Assembly (NCBI GenBank): GCA_022702705.1
Contig: CM040428.1
Coordinates: 102,132,022 to 102,196,021 of the forward strand
Direction of reading: 5' to 3'
From: Papilionanthe hookeriana x Papilionanthe teres
Lineage: Eukaryota; Streptophyta; Magnoliopsida; Asparagales; Orchidaceae
Length of the DNA: 64,000 bases
The notes under the pieces were generated by a model that ran no database searches, had not been told where the DNA came from, and saw only the letters and a list, made by a program, of their open reading frames with translations. Positions 1-11,963 of this stretch are shown here, in pieces. A program made the position numbers and the translations under genes. Numbering within the stretch: the first letter of the stretch is position 1; every line of letters begins with the position of its first letter.

Positions 1-13
1 TATGTATATATAG

Positions 14-37
14 ATAAATAAATAAATAAATAAATAA

Positions 38-88
<51 letters not shown>
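14..88. repeat. (AATA)n and (TA)n microsatellite
   Basis: A run of AATA units is followed by an uninterrupted TA run. It forms the left edge of the AT-rich block that borders the satellite array. Confidence 0.95.
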
Positions 89-91
<3 letters not shown>

Positions 92-180
92 GTATTTTTT
101 TATTTTAAATGTTTTAAGTATAGTATATTATTTATAAATATATTTTAATTATAAAAATATTTAATAATTACGGAAATTAA
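89..180. repeat. AT-rich repeat, left-flank copy
   Basis: This stretch carries the same sequence (TTTTAAATGTTTTAAGTATAG, then a run of A/T ending near TTTAATAATTA) that recurs to the right of the satellite at about 5487, 5682 and 5812. The TTGACC satellite therefore lies between copies of one AT-rich repeat. Confidence 0.75.
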
Positions 181-3100
181 ATAAAAATATTTGGTCAATG
201 TTTTTGTCATTGGGTCAAGGATTGACCATTTTGACCAAAGTTCACTTTTTGGTCAGAGATTAATTTATTGGGTCAAAAATTGGTCATTAATTCCAAAATT
301 GACTATTTTGACCAAAATTAGCTTTTTGGTCAAAATTTGACCTATTGGGTCAATGGGTTTGTCATTTGATCAAGGATTGACCATTTTGACCAAAGTTAAC
401 TTTTTGGTTAGAGATTGACTTATTGGGATATTAATTCAAAAATTGTTTATTTTGACCAAAATTAACTTTTTGGTCAAATGTTGACCTATTAGGCCAATGG
501 GTTGGTCATTGGGTCAAGGATTGATTATTTTGACCAAAGTTGACTTTTTGGTCAAAAGATGACCTATTAGGTCAATGGGTTGGGTGTTAGGTCAAAGATT
601 AAACATCTTGACCAAAGTTGACTTTTTAGTCATAGATTGGTTTACTGGGTCAAAAATTTGGTCATTAAGTCAAAAATTGACTATTTTAATCAAAATTGAC
701 TTTTTGGTCAAAAGTTGACCTGTTGGGTCAATGAGTTAGTCATTCGGTTAAGGATTGACTATTTTGACCAAAGTTGTCTTTTGGTCAAAATTTGACCTAT
801 TTAGGTCAATGAGGCGGTCATTAGGTCAACAATTGACAATTTTGAGCAAAATTAACTTTTTGGTCAAAAGTTGACCTATTGGGTCAATAGGTTGGTCATT
901 AGGTCAAGGATTAACCATTTTGGCCAAAGTTAACTTTTTAGTCAAAAGTTAACAAATTGGGTCAATTAGTTGGTCATTGGATGAAGGATTAAACATTTTC
1001 ACCAAAGTTGACCTTTAGGTCATTGTGTCAGAAATTGACTATTTTGAACAAATTTGACTTTTGATCAAAAGTTGACCTTTTGGGTCAATGAGGTGGTCAT
1101 TAGGTCAAAAATTGACAATTTTGACAAAAATTGATTTTTTTGTTCAAAAGTAGACTAATGGGTCAATAATTGGTAATTATGTCAAAAATTTACTATTTTG
1201 ACCAAAATTGACTTTTTGGTCAAAAGTCGATCTATTGGGTCAGTGTGTTGGTTATTGGGTCAAGGATTGACAATTATGACCAAAGTTGACTTTTTGTCAA
1301 AAATTTACTTATTGGGTTAATAATTGGTCATTAGGTCAACTAAATTCAACTTTTTGGTCAAAAGTTGACCTATTTGGTTAGTGGGGGATCATTAGGTCAA
1401 AATTTGACTATTTTGACCAAAATTGACTTTTTGGTTAAAAGTTAACATATTGGGTCAATGAGTTGGTTATTGGGTCAAGGTTTGACCATTTTGACCAAAA
1501 TTAACTTTTTGGTCAAAAGTTAACCTATTGGGTCAATGGGTTTGTCATTGGGTCAAAGATATCAAATTTTGACTAAAGTTAACTTTTTGGTCAGAGATTG
1601 GTTTACTGGGTCAATTATTGGTCATTTGGTCAAAAATTGACTATTTTGACCAAAATTGAATTTTTTGTCAAAAGTTAACCCATTGGGTCAATGGAGTGAT
1701 CATTGGATCAGGAATTGACCATTTTGACCAAAGATGTCTTTTTGTCAAAAGTTGACCTACTGGGTCAATGGGTTGGACATTGGGTCAATGATGGACCATT
1801 TTAACCAAAGTTGACTTTTTAGTCAGAGATTGGCTTACTGGGTTAATAATTGGTCATTATGTCAAATATTGACTATTTTGACCAAAATTGATTTTTTGGT
1901 CAAACGTTGACCTCTTTGGGTCAATGTGTTGGTCGTTGGGTTAAAAATTGATCATTTTGACCAAAGTTGACTTTTTGGTCAAAAGTTAACCTATTAGAGT
2001 CGATGGGTTGGTCATTGGGTCGAAGTTGATCATTTTGACCATAGTTGACTTTTTGATCGGATATTGACTTATTGGGTCTAAAATTGGTCATTAGGTCGAA
2101 AATTGATTATTTTGACCAAAATTAAATTTTTTGTCAAAGTTTGCTCATTAGATCAATGGGGTAGTCATTAGGTCGAGAAATTGACCATTTTGACCAAAGT
2201 TGACTTTTTGGTCAAAGGTTGACTATTTGGTCGATGAGTTGGTAATTGGGTCGAGATTTGACCATTTTGACCGAAGAAAACTTTTTGGTCAAAATTTGAT
2301 ATATTGGATCGACATGTAGGTCATTGGGTCGAAAATTGACCATTTTGACCAAAGTTGACTTTTTGGTCGAAAGTTGACTTCTTGGGTTAATGGGTGGTCA
2401 TTAGGTCAAAATTGACTATTTTGACCAAAATTGACTTTTTGGTCAAAAGTTATCTATTTGGGTCAATGTGTTTGTCATTGGGTGAAGGATTGATTATTTT
2501 GACAAAAATTAACTTTTTGGTCAGAGATTGACTTATTTGGTCATTAATTAGTCATTAGGTCAAAAATTGACTATTTTGACCAAGATTGAATTTTTGGTCA
2601 AAAGTTAACCCATTGGGTTAACGGGGAGGCCATTGGGTCAGAAATTGACCATTTTGACCAAAGTTGACTTTTTGGTCAAAAGTTGACATATTTGGCCAAT
2701 GTGTTGGTAAGTGGATCAAGTAGTTGACCATTTTTACCAAAGATGACTTTTTTGGTCAAAAGATGACCTATTGGGTCAATGGGTTAAAAATTGTCCATTT
2801 TGACCAAAGTTGACTTTTTGGTCAAAAGTTGACCTATTGGGTCAATGGGTGGTCATTTGGTCAAAAATTGATTAGTTTGACAAAAATTGACTTTTTGGTC
2901 AAAAGTTAACCTATTGGATCTATGGGTTTGTTATTGGATCAATGATTGACCATTTTGACTAAAGTTGACTATTTGGTCAGAGATTGACTTATTGGGTCAA
3001 TAATTGGTCATTAATTCAAAATTTTTTTATTTTGACTGAAAATGACTTTTTGGTCGAATGTTGACTTATGAGGCCGATGGGTTGGTCATTAGGTCGAGGA

Positions 3101-5406
3101 TTGATCATTTTGACCGAAGTTGACTTTTTGGTCGAAAGATGTCCTATTAGGTCGATGGGTTGGGCATTAGGTCAAAGATTAACCATCTTGACCAAAGTTG
3201 GTTTTTTGGATAGAGATTGGTTTACTGGGTCAAAAATTGGTCATTAGGTCAAAAATTAACTATTTTAATCAAAATTGACTCTTTGGTCAAAGTTGACATA
3301 TTGGGTCAATGGGTTAAGGATTGACAATTTTGACTAAAGTTGTCTTTTGTTCAGAATTTGACCTATTTAGGTCAATGAGGCGGTCAGTAGATTAAAAATT
3401 GACAATTTTGAGCAAAATTGACTTTTTGGTCAAAACTTGACCTATTGGGTCAATTGGTTGGTCATTAGGTCAAGGATTAACTATTTTGGCCAAAGTTGAC
3501 TTTTTAGTCAAAAGTTAACAAATTGGGTCAATGAGTTGGTCATTGGATGAAAGATTGACCATTTTCACCAAAGTTGACATTTAGGTCATTGTGTCAGAAA
3601 TTGATCATTTGACCCAATTTGACTTTTTAGTTAAAAGTTGACCTTTTGTGTCAATGAGGTGGTCATTAAGTAAAAAATTGCCAATTTTGACCAAAATTGA
3701 CTTTTTTGATCAAAAGTTGACCTAATGGGTCAATAATTGGCAATTATGTAAAAAAATTACTATTTTGACCAAAATTGACTTTTTGGACAAAAGTCGATCA
3801 ATTGGGTCAGTGGGTTGGTTATTGGGTCAAGGATTTACCATTTTGACCAAAGTTATCTTTTTTTCAAAGGTTGACATGTTGGGTCAATGTGTTTGTCATT
3901 GGGTCAAGGATTGATAATTATGACCAAAGTTGACTTTTTGGTCAGAGATTTACTTATTGGGTCAATAATTGGTCATTAGGTAAAAAATTGTCTATTTTGA
4001 CCTCAAAGTTGACTTTTCGGTCAAAATTTGACCAATTTAGTCAATGGGTTGATCATTGGGTCAAAAATTGATCATTTTGACCAAAGTTGACTTTTTGTCA
4101 AAAGTTGATCTATTTGGTCAATGGGTGGTCATTAGGTCAAAATTTGACTATTTTGACCAAAATTGACTTTTTGGTCAAAATTTAACTTATTGGGCAATGT
4201 GTTTGTCATTGGGTCAATCATTGACCATTTTGTCCAAAGTTAACTTTTTGGTCAGAGATTGATTTATTGGGTCAATAATTGGTCATTAATTCAAAAAATT
4301 GACTATTTTGGTCATTAGGTTAAAAATTGATTATTTTGACCAAAATTAAATTTTTGGTTAAAAGTTGAGCCATTGGGTCAACGGGGAGGTCATTATGTCA
4401 GAAGTTGACCATTTTGACTAAAATTAACTTTTTTGGTCAAAAGTTGATCTATTTTGGTCAAAAGTTGACTTATTGGTCAAAAGTTGACTTATCATTTGAC
4501 CAAAGTTTTCTTTTTGGTCAAAAATTAACTTATTGGATCAATTGGTGGTCATTCAGTAAAAAATTGATTATTTTGACCAAAATTGGCTATTTGGTCAAAA
4601 GTTGACCTATTGGGTCAATGGGTTTGTCATTGGGTTAAGGATTGAATATTTTGACCAAAGTTGACTTTTTGGTCAGAGTTTAACTCATTGAGTGAATAAT
4701 TGGTCATTAGATCAAAAATTATCTATTTTGACCAAAATTTACTTTTTGGTCAGCAAACCTATTGGGTCAATGGGTTGGTCTTTGGGTCAATGGGGTAGTC
4801 GTTGGGTCAGAAATTTGCCATTTTGGCCGAAGATTACTTTTTGGTCAAAAGTTGACCTGTTTTGACCAAAATTGAATTTTTGGTCAAAAGTTAACCTATT
4901 GGGTCAACAGGGTGGTCAGTGGGTCAGATATTGACCATTTTAACCAAAGTTGACTTTTTTGTCAAAAGTTGACCTATTTGGTCAATGAGTTGGTAATTGG
5001 GTCAAGAATTAATCATTTTGACCGAAGATGACTTTTTGGTCAAAAAGTTTATCTATTGAGCCAGTGGGTTGGTCATTGTTTCAAAAATTGTCCATTTTGG
5101 CCAAAGTTGACTTGTTGTTCAAAAGTTGATCTATTGGGTCAAAGGGTGGTCATTAAGTCAAAAAATGACTATTTTGACAAAAATTGACTTTTTGGTCAAA
5201 AGTTGACCTATTTGTTTAATGAGTTTGTCATTGGGTCAAGGATTGAGCATTTTTACCAAAGTTGACTTTTTTGTCAGAGATCGACTATTGGGTCAATAAT
5301 TGGTCATTAATTCAAAAAATAAACTATTTTAACCAAAAATGACTTTTTGGTCAAAAGTTGACCTATTGTGCCAATGGTTTGGGCATTAGATTAGGGATTG
5401 ATCATT
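181..5406. repeat. TTGACC/GGTCAA satellite array, ~78-bp monomer
   Basis: About 5.2 kb of degenerate tandem repeats. Successive TTTTGACCAAA cores at about 1799, 1875, 1955, 2033 and 2109 give a period of 76-80 bp, so roughly 65 monomers. Each monomer holds TTTTGACCAAA and its reverse complement TTTGGTCAAAA about 10 bp apart, so every unit could fold into a hairpin. Two monomer types alternate, one with GGTCAAAAGTTGACC and one with GGTCAGAGATTGACT. Larger-scale duplication is visible with an offset of about 2.57 kb. No coding potential: the one small open frame near 4405 is a translation of the repeat. Confidence 0.93.
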
Positions 5407-5605
5407 TATATTTAATATTTAAGTAAATTATAAATAAAAAAATATATATATAGGTATATATATATATATATTTATTTATTTATATAATATTATGTTTTTA
5501 TTTTAAATGTTTTAAGTATAGTATATTATTTATAATAATAATTTAATTATAAAAATAATTAATAATTAAATAAATTATAAATAAAAATATATATATAGCT
5601 ATATG

Positions 5606-5674
<69 letters not shown>

Positions 5675-5940
5675 TTATTTAATATTATTTTTTTATTTTA
5701 AATATTTTAAATATAGTATATTATTTATAAATATAATTTAACTATAAAATTTTTTAATAATTAAATAAATTATAAATAAATAAATATATATGTGTATATA
5801 TATATATATATAATATTATTATTTTTTAAATAATTTAAGTACGAGTATATTATTTATAAATATAATTTAATTATAAAAATATTTAATAGTTAAATAAATT
5901 ATAAATAAATAAATATATATGTATATATAAATATATATAA
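5407..5940. repeat. AT-rich tandem repeat with (AT)n tracts
   Basis: At least three imperfect copies of an A/T repeat of roughly 110-190 bp start near 5487, 5682 and 5812. They are separated by TA dinucleotide runs, the longest at 5609-5667. Each copy contains GTATATTATTTATAA followed by TTAATTATAAAA. No gene is seen. Confidence 0.85.
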
Positions 5941-8876
5941 GGACATAAACTTAACCTTGGTCATGTTGTTGAAATTTTTTGAAAACCCTTAATTTTTTTA
6001 CAAAAATAAATATATAAATTAAATTAAATTTAGAAAAATCTCATTTTCTCCTCTATTGTTCTAATTGACATGTGAGTGAGGTATCATAAAAATTTCATGT
6101 TCATTTGAGTTTAATTTAGTGAGTTATGAAATAGATAAGCCTAAAGGGGCATAAAGGTAATTAAAGGATTTTAACCCTAATTAATATTTAGGTCTAATCA
6201 AAGGGAGGGTAAAATATCTGATTTTAAAATTTTAATTAGATGATTGAAACCTAGGGAATTAAGTGGTAGAAACCCATTAATCATCTTGAAAATATTTAAA
6301 GTAAATTTTAATTAATTAAATAATTTGAATTTTGGAAGAATAAGTTAAAATTTGGATTATTAAAAATTAGGGATATGATTTAAGAAGATATTACCTCTTT
6401 AATTTAGAAATCCCTAATTGAATCACTTTAATAACATTTAGTTTTTTTAATTAAATTTAAAGTGATAATTGAAATTAATAAATTAAATAAATTAAAAGAA
6501 AAGGAGTAACCCTTATTAAATTAAAAACTTAAAACATTGAGTAATTTGATAATCAAATTGAAATAAATCTAAAACATTAAAATCAACTTGAAATCACTTG
6601 AAAGCAAACCTAAAACAAACTTGAAACATCGAAATCAAACCAATTAAAAAAAAATTAATCTAAGATATTTCAATTAAATTAAATTTAAATCATTAAAATC
6701 TAAATTGACTAATCTAAACACCTCTTTCAACCCAAATTAATCTAATATATTGAGATCATTTAAAATGTAAAGATTTAATTAAATTAAAACAACTTGAACA
6801 CTATCCCAAACTTAAAATTATTAAAATTTCTTAACTAAATTAAACTACTTTAAATCATCAATTCCAATTTTAAATCATTAAAATATTTAATAAATTAATT
6901 TACCCTTAAAGGCTTTCGATATTATAACTCTTAAATGAAACATCAAGTGAAATGTCACTTTACTCATAGGATAATCAAACATCCTAATTCACTAAACAAG
7001 AAACAAACTAAACTAAATTTCTGGATGATCAATTCACCAATATAATAAAACTCATTTGGACTCAAAATAATCCCAAAAATATTGATGTTTAGGACTCGTC
7101 CTAAACACTTCCTCAATATGATGGGGTGTTTTAGAAGAACAATCGAACTTAATTGTTCTTTGGTAAAGAAAATCATCCACAAAAACAAAAGAACCTAGAC
7201 GTCATAGGAATTGACTAGCCATAGGATTAGGACTTTGGTAGACAACCAAAACCTTCCCTTAGCTTTACCTAGGTGTTTTCTTGCAAATTATATAAATGCT
7301 TTAATATGTGTTTTAAGTGTAGCTTGGAATGACCGGAAGACCTTAGGTACGCTTTTATTTTATTGCAAATTACTTACATGTACTGCGCTTTACTTTTCTT
7401 GCATGTTAAACAAGATTGTTGCATAAAAACTGAAACCTTTAGGATAGCCACAAAACTAAAACTCAAAACTAAAATTAAAAGTCACTACAAGATAAAATTC
7501 ACCGCCACAACATTCAAAATATAAAACAACTTAAAATTTAATCACAAACAGAACAACAAAACTACAATTGCAACTAAATTAAAACGCCTTGTTGGATGAT
7601 CGGGAATACCTCAGATGATGTAACCTACGTGTTGCTAACAGGATTTCCCACAGTCTAAATGAAAGTGTGGAACTCATTCAGTTGAGTTTAGCAAATTCAT
7701 CTGGACTAAGTGAATCCGATAAAAATAACAGTGTCGGAATGATGGAACCGTGGGATCTTAACCGGTGTTGTTATAATCAACTTTAAGATTCCCCTAATAA
7801 AACATTAAAGACATTTGAACTTTAAGACTTTTCAAAACCAAAACACTTTTCTCATCTCCTGTTTTTCACATTCTACAACTAAACCTCTGCAAGAACAAGG
7901 AGCTTGGAGCACAGTGGGCAGCATGACCATCTTCATCTGCAAAACTTGTGTCTACTTCAGCAAAACCTTTCCTAGTTTTAAATAACCAAACCATAGGATT
8001 TCGAGGTAGTTTGCCTAGTGCAACATAAATCCTCAACTTTTTGTTAGGCATTTGCATAATCATATTATGCAAATTAAGCCCTAATCGGTCTTAGGACTCC
8101 GAGGTAGTCGTTTGGTACGACATAAACCCTCACATCTTCGAGGCTATTTGTGTGATTATTTCATACAAATATAAGTCCTAAATAATTAAAATTAGCATGA
8201 TTGAAATATTAAATAAACTCCCAAATTGATGCCAAACAATATGATAGTTTGGGAAGTTGCCAAGATTCTTATTGGATCCTCAGCTTCTCCTACTTCTCTT
8301 CCTTTGGACTCCTAAAAATAATTGTTCCAACTTTGAGCTAATCTCTTTTGAAATTCCAGAATCCAATCCTTTGAAAACCTTAAACTTTGAATATCTTGAG
8401 AGCAAAACCACTGATCATTATCGAGAGTTTTCTTGAGTGTCTTTGGACATTTAAGATGTAATTAACTATAGGGGCTTGCCCTTATAGGGAACTTTAAGAA
8501 CCCATGTAATATAAACCCTGTTTAATTTCTTTATATTAAACAGGGGAACTTCTCGGTTTATAAAATTGGTTCACTTACCAAACGGATGTCACAAATCTTC
8601 TTGTTTATTTAATCGAGCCTAATCATCAAGCAGTGTGTCTATTCTTCGGGATAGATATATGGTTTGTGGTGTGGTGCTCGTTTATATAAACTATTCGGGA
8701 TGTGAGATCGGTTTGATTTCACATCTTAAAATTTTAAAACTTAAAATTATTTTCAAAATCAAATGCTATTTTCCAAATTATATCTATATTTAAATTAAAT
8801 TTAAAATTTAAAATTCGCCGGCAATTTCTGTTTGGCGACCTCTTTTTAAAATACAACACAACCTAAAAATATGCCG
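5941..8876 (+). mobile_element. Ogre-like LTR, 3' portion only (truncated)
   Basis: Collinear with 38062-41256 and 60148-63332, the 3' parts of the two Ogre-1 LTRs, but more diverged. It begins abruptly at the edge of the AT-rich block and ends in ATGCCG, equivalent to the LTR end ATAAGCCGTACA. Minus-strand Athila-like sequence then starts, with no primer site between. It has the same internal landmarks: a flanking TAGGATAGCCAC segment near 7440, a tandemly duplicated CGAGGTAGT segment near 7990-8150, and paired hairpins at 8466-8545. Small open frames in it are chance frames. It is a fragment of an older insertion or a rearranged LTR. Confidence 0.85.
8466..8545 (+). other. Two adjacent hairpins in the Ogre-type U5
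   Basis: The first hairpin pairs TATAGGGGC with GCCCTTATA across a 2-nt loop. The second pairs CCCTGTTTAAT (8516-8526) with ATTAAACAGGG (8535-8545) across 8 nt. Both recur at the matching place in the Ogre-1 LTRs (40847-40920 and 62930-63003). There the second stem reads CCCTGCTTAAT/ATTAAGCAGGG in the 5' LTR, so a T-A pair here corresponds to a C-G pair there. Confidence 0.7.
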
Positions 8877-10059
8877 AACTTACCTTGGTTGTTCCAATTC
8901 CCCAATGGGTTTACTTGGGTGTTCCCCCATTGTTGATTAACACCGCCCTGATTATTGTTATTCCAATTAAAATTTGGATGATTCTTCCAACCTGGGTTAT
9001 AATAATTGGAATATGGGTTGTTAGGTTTGATTATAGCATTCACGGTTTACGGTGAAGAATAAGAATTAACCATTTGGCTCTAATGAATTTTCTTCGATCA
9101 TGAGATTTGGTCGAGAAAATTCATCCCAAATTGGTCTATCTTCCTTGATACAGCAGCAACTTGATTTGCTAACATTGTAAAAGCATCATTTTCATAAACA
9201 CTGGCAACCTTTTTAGGATTTAACCTTTCAGAAGGCCATTGAGAATTATTAGTAGCCATTTCTTCAATTAAAGTATAAGCATCAGTAAATGGTTTAGACA
9301 TTAATGATCCACCAGCAGCAGCATCGATGATTGATCTAAGAGATCCAACTGATCTAAGAGATCCAACTAATCCATTATAAAATTTTTGAATTATTAACCA
9401 ATCTGGTATTGCATGATGTGGATATTTCCTGAGGAGATCTTTAAATCTTTCCCATGCTTCATATATTGATTCCCCTTAAAACTGACAAAAAGATGTTATA
9501 TCATTTCTCAACTTAGCTATCTTAGATGGTGGAAAATATTTAGCAAGGAATTTTTGTGACAGTTCATCTAAGTTCTAATTGATCCAGTGCTTAATGAATG
9601 TAACCACATTTTAGCTTTATCCCTTAGTGAGAAAGGAAAAAGTCTAAGTCTAATAGCATCATCCGAAACACCATCATATTTAAAAGTAGCACACAACTCT
9701 AGAAAATTAGCAAAATGCAAATTAGGATCTTCAGTTGTTGCTCCCCCAAACTGATTATTAGAGACTATTTGGATAATAGCAGGTTTAAGCTCAAAAGAAT
9801 TAGTAGCTACAACAGTTTGAATACTAGCACGAAGTTCATCTACTGTAGGGTTAAGATAATCTCTTAAAGGTCTTAATTCTTGATGGATGCCAACATTTTG
9901 ATCTTGATGATTTGCTATTTCTTGAATATTTTTTTCTTTTTCTGGTTTTTTAATTTTTTTGATTTTTCTGATAGTTCTTTCTAATTCAGAATCGTAAGGC
10001 ACAAGTCCTTTAGAACCTGAACTACGCATACAAAAATAAAACAAAACAAAACACAACAC
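8877..10059 (-). pseudogene. gag: Athila-like gag, 3'-truncated and broken
   Basis: Structural capsid/nucleocapsid protein of an Athila-lineage Ty3/gypsy element. The N-terminal frame (9568-10059, likely start at MRSSGSKG, about 10029) contains VPYDSELERTIR, an Athila-type gag start also found in the nested element at 27778-28008. It continues through LHFANFLELCATFKYDGVSDDAIRLR and KAKMWLHSL, the conserved retrotransposon gag core. After frame breaks the reading continues at 9098-9301 (EEMATNNSQWPSERL) and 8846-9043 (Asn/Trp/Gly-rich tail). The rest of the element is cut off at 8877 by the Ogre-type LTR fragment. Non-functional. Confidence 0.85.
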
Positions 10060-10130
10060 ACTAACAAAAACAAATAAAAGTAAAAATTTTAAAATTCTTA
10101 ATTCTCTTTAAAATGCAATTTAATTAATTT

Positions 10131-10148
10131 TCCCCGGCAACGGCGCCA
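10131..10148 (-). other. Primer-binding site, tRNA-Asp type
   Basis: On the minus strand this reads TGGCGCCGTTGCCGGGGA, complementary to the 3' end of plant tRNA-Asp including CCA (from memory of the tRNA). It lies five bases past the LTR end (ATCA) and about 100 bp before the gag start, which fixes the element's orientation as minus. Confidence 0.9.
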
Positions 10149-10153
10149 AAACA

Positions 10154-11963
10154 TGATCCCCGATAGATAAAAATGCAACAATTGCCAAAAACATGACTCC
10201 GTTGGATATAAGTTCGTTGATGATTTAAGATATGAAAATTATGATTTTATAATATGGGATACTATGCAAGTATACGTATCGTTTATCAAATAATATAGGA
10301 CTTTTTGATTAAGCCCCGAGATATCGAACCCACAGGGAAAAGTTGAAAATCTTTAAAGGAATTTAAAAAATTATCTTTTTACTTTCTTTAATTGTTTTTG
10401 AAATAGTATGTCTTGATTTTGAAAAGTTTTAGAAAGTTGATTTGTCTTTTGAAATTTTCTTAATAAAATGCTAAGCAATGAAAGTAAAGGTTTCAATAAC
10501 TAATAACACTGGATGTAAAAATACTATTAACTAAAATATCTTTTTCTTTCCTTTTATGAAGTAGTAATAATTCTTAAAGTATTGTTGTGGAAGTATTTAT
10601 TTTTTGTTGTGACAAATAGAAGCAAATGTGTTCTTTACCCTTACTTGGTTCTATAAAGAACATAGGTTAATTTGAAATTTATATTATTTTGAACATGGTT
10701 AGGCATGGAAGATATCAGTCTCTCACTCTAGAGTTCCCTCGATTCCCATCACCTAGGGGCTAACTTCTCATAACAAAACTCAAAACTTCAAACCAAATTA
10801 TGGGGTTTTAGCCTGCCACTCTAAAATCCTCTAATTTTACTCCCTTCTATAAAAATATCTCCTAATATTACTTTCACTTATATGGACTACAGTTCTCACC
10901 CATATAATTGCATGTGATTCCTACTAACTTTAATGAGATAACACCACATTGGATCTTACATAATCTCAAGAAATTTTACAACTTAACAGACCAAATTAAG
11001 AAGTAAACAAAGTTCTCAGAATCAATCTTCACAACTTCTTCCAACTTTTAAAAATTGATACTTTCCACAACAATTCTCTTTAAATTAATTACTTTTCCAT
11101 TTTAAGAAAGAAAAAGATAAAGTAAACTACTCAGAATGCTGTGGGAAAATATAAAAACACATTGATTTGAAATTAAAAATGATAAGAAAAATAATAAACG
11201 AAAGCAAGTATTGATAAACAAAATAAAAGTAAACACTTATCTGAAAATCCTTTCCACAAGACTAAGGAAGTTCCTCTGAAACTTTGACTCTTCGCTAAAC
11301 TACTCCTCAGAGCAAGTCTCCAAACTCCGATGACTCAGAATATAGACTTCAGACTTCAATAAAAACTAAACTAAAAGAAAGAAAAGAAGTGGGAGAAGAA
11401 CTCTTAACTTCGACCCTTTTCTCCTTTCTACTCTCTACTCCTACTCTAAATAAAAAACATAAAATGCAGTGGAAGAATCTCCTAAATTGCTCTCTTCGAA
11501 ATACAGTGAAGAGCCTCTTCAATTCTTCACTTCTTCACTTCTAAGACTCTCTTTAAATAGTGAACCAAAAGGTGCCTTGGTGTCTCTTCAAAATGTATCC
11601 AGATTTGATGTATCTACCAAGGAACGCACCCCTTCATTCAAATTTGCCTCCCAAAGGAAGTTATGGACGTTACCACCAAGAGTTGCGTCCATTCTCTTTT
11701 GAATTTGGTGCCAAAGCTAATTAAAGTTCGATTTATAACTGTGGCGGCTAAGCACCGGTCTAGCGGGGCTTAGCCGCCAGTGCCAAATTTTTTATTTTTC
11801 AATGTTTTGCTCCAAATTTGATCCAATTTTGCTTCTTTCATCATTACCATCTATTTTCATTATACCTGCAAGAAAAACACAAAATAGCTTCTATTAAAGT
11901 GCAATATCATTAAAAATAGGTATAATAATGTGCATAAAAATACTATATATTTTAGGTATATCA
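10154..11963 (-). mobile_element. Athila-like LTR (copy A), 1810 bp
   Basis: It begins with TG at 10154 and ends with CA at 11963 on the plus strand, directly next to the tRNA-Asp primer site. It shares landmarks with the LTRs at 16040, 28112 and 42077: GCAAGTATACGTATCG and CCCACAGGGAAA near the primer-site end, and TTAAAGTGCAATATCAT near the far end. A 10-bp inverted repeat GGCGGCTAAG/CTTAGCCGCC lies at 11743-11778. The last ~45 bp next to the primer site look like a decayed duplicate of the primer site. The second LTR of this element is missing. Confidence 0.85.

Noticed and set aside
4405..4605. Small ORF in the satellite
   Set aside because: Chance frame within tandem repeats; repeated hydrophobic text mirrors the monomer.
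181..5406. CRISPR-like array or regularly spaced repeat system
   Set aside because: Repeats are contiguous diverged monomers without unique spacers, in a plant context with no cas genes.
7211..8072. Small ORFs of 60-75 codons in the Ogre LTR fragment, also at 40238-41180 and 62255-63257
   Set aside because: They recur because the LTRs are homologous, but they show frame breaks between copies and no coding-like substitution pattern; non-coding LTR.
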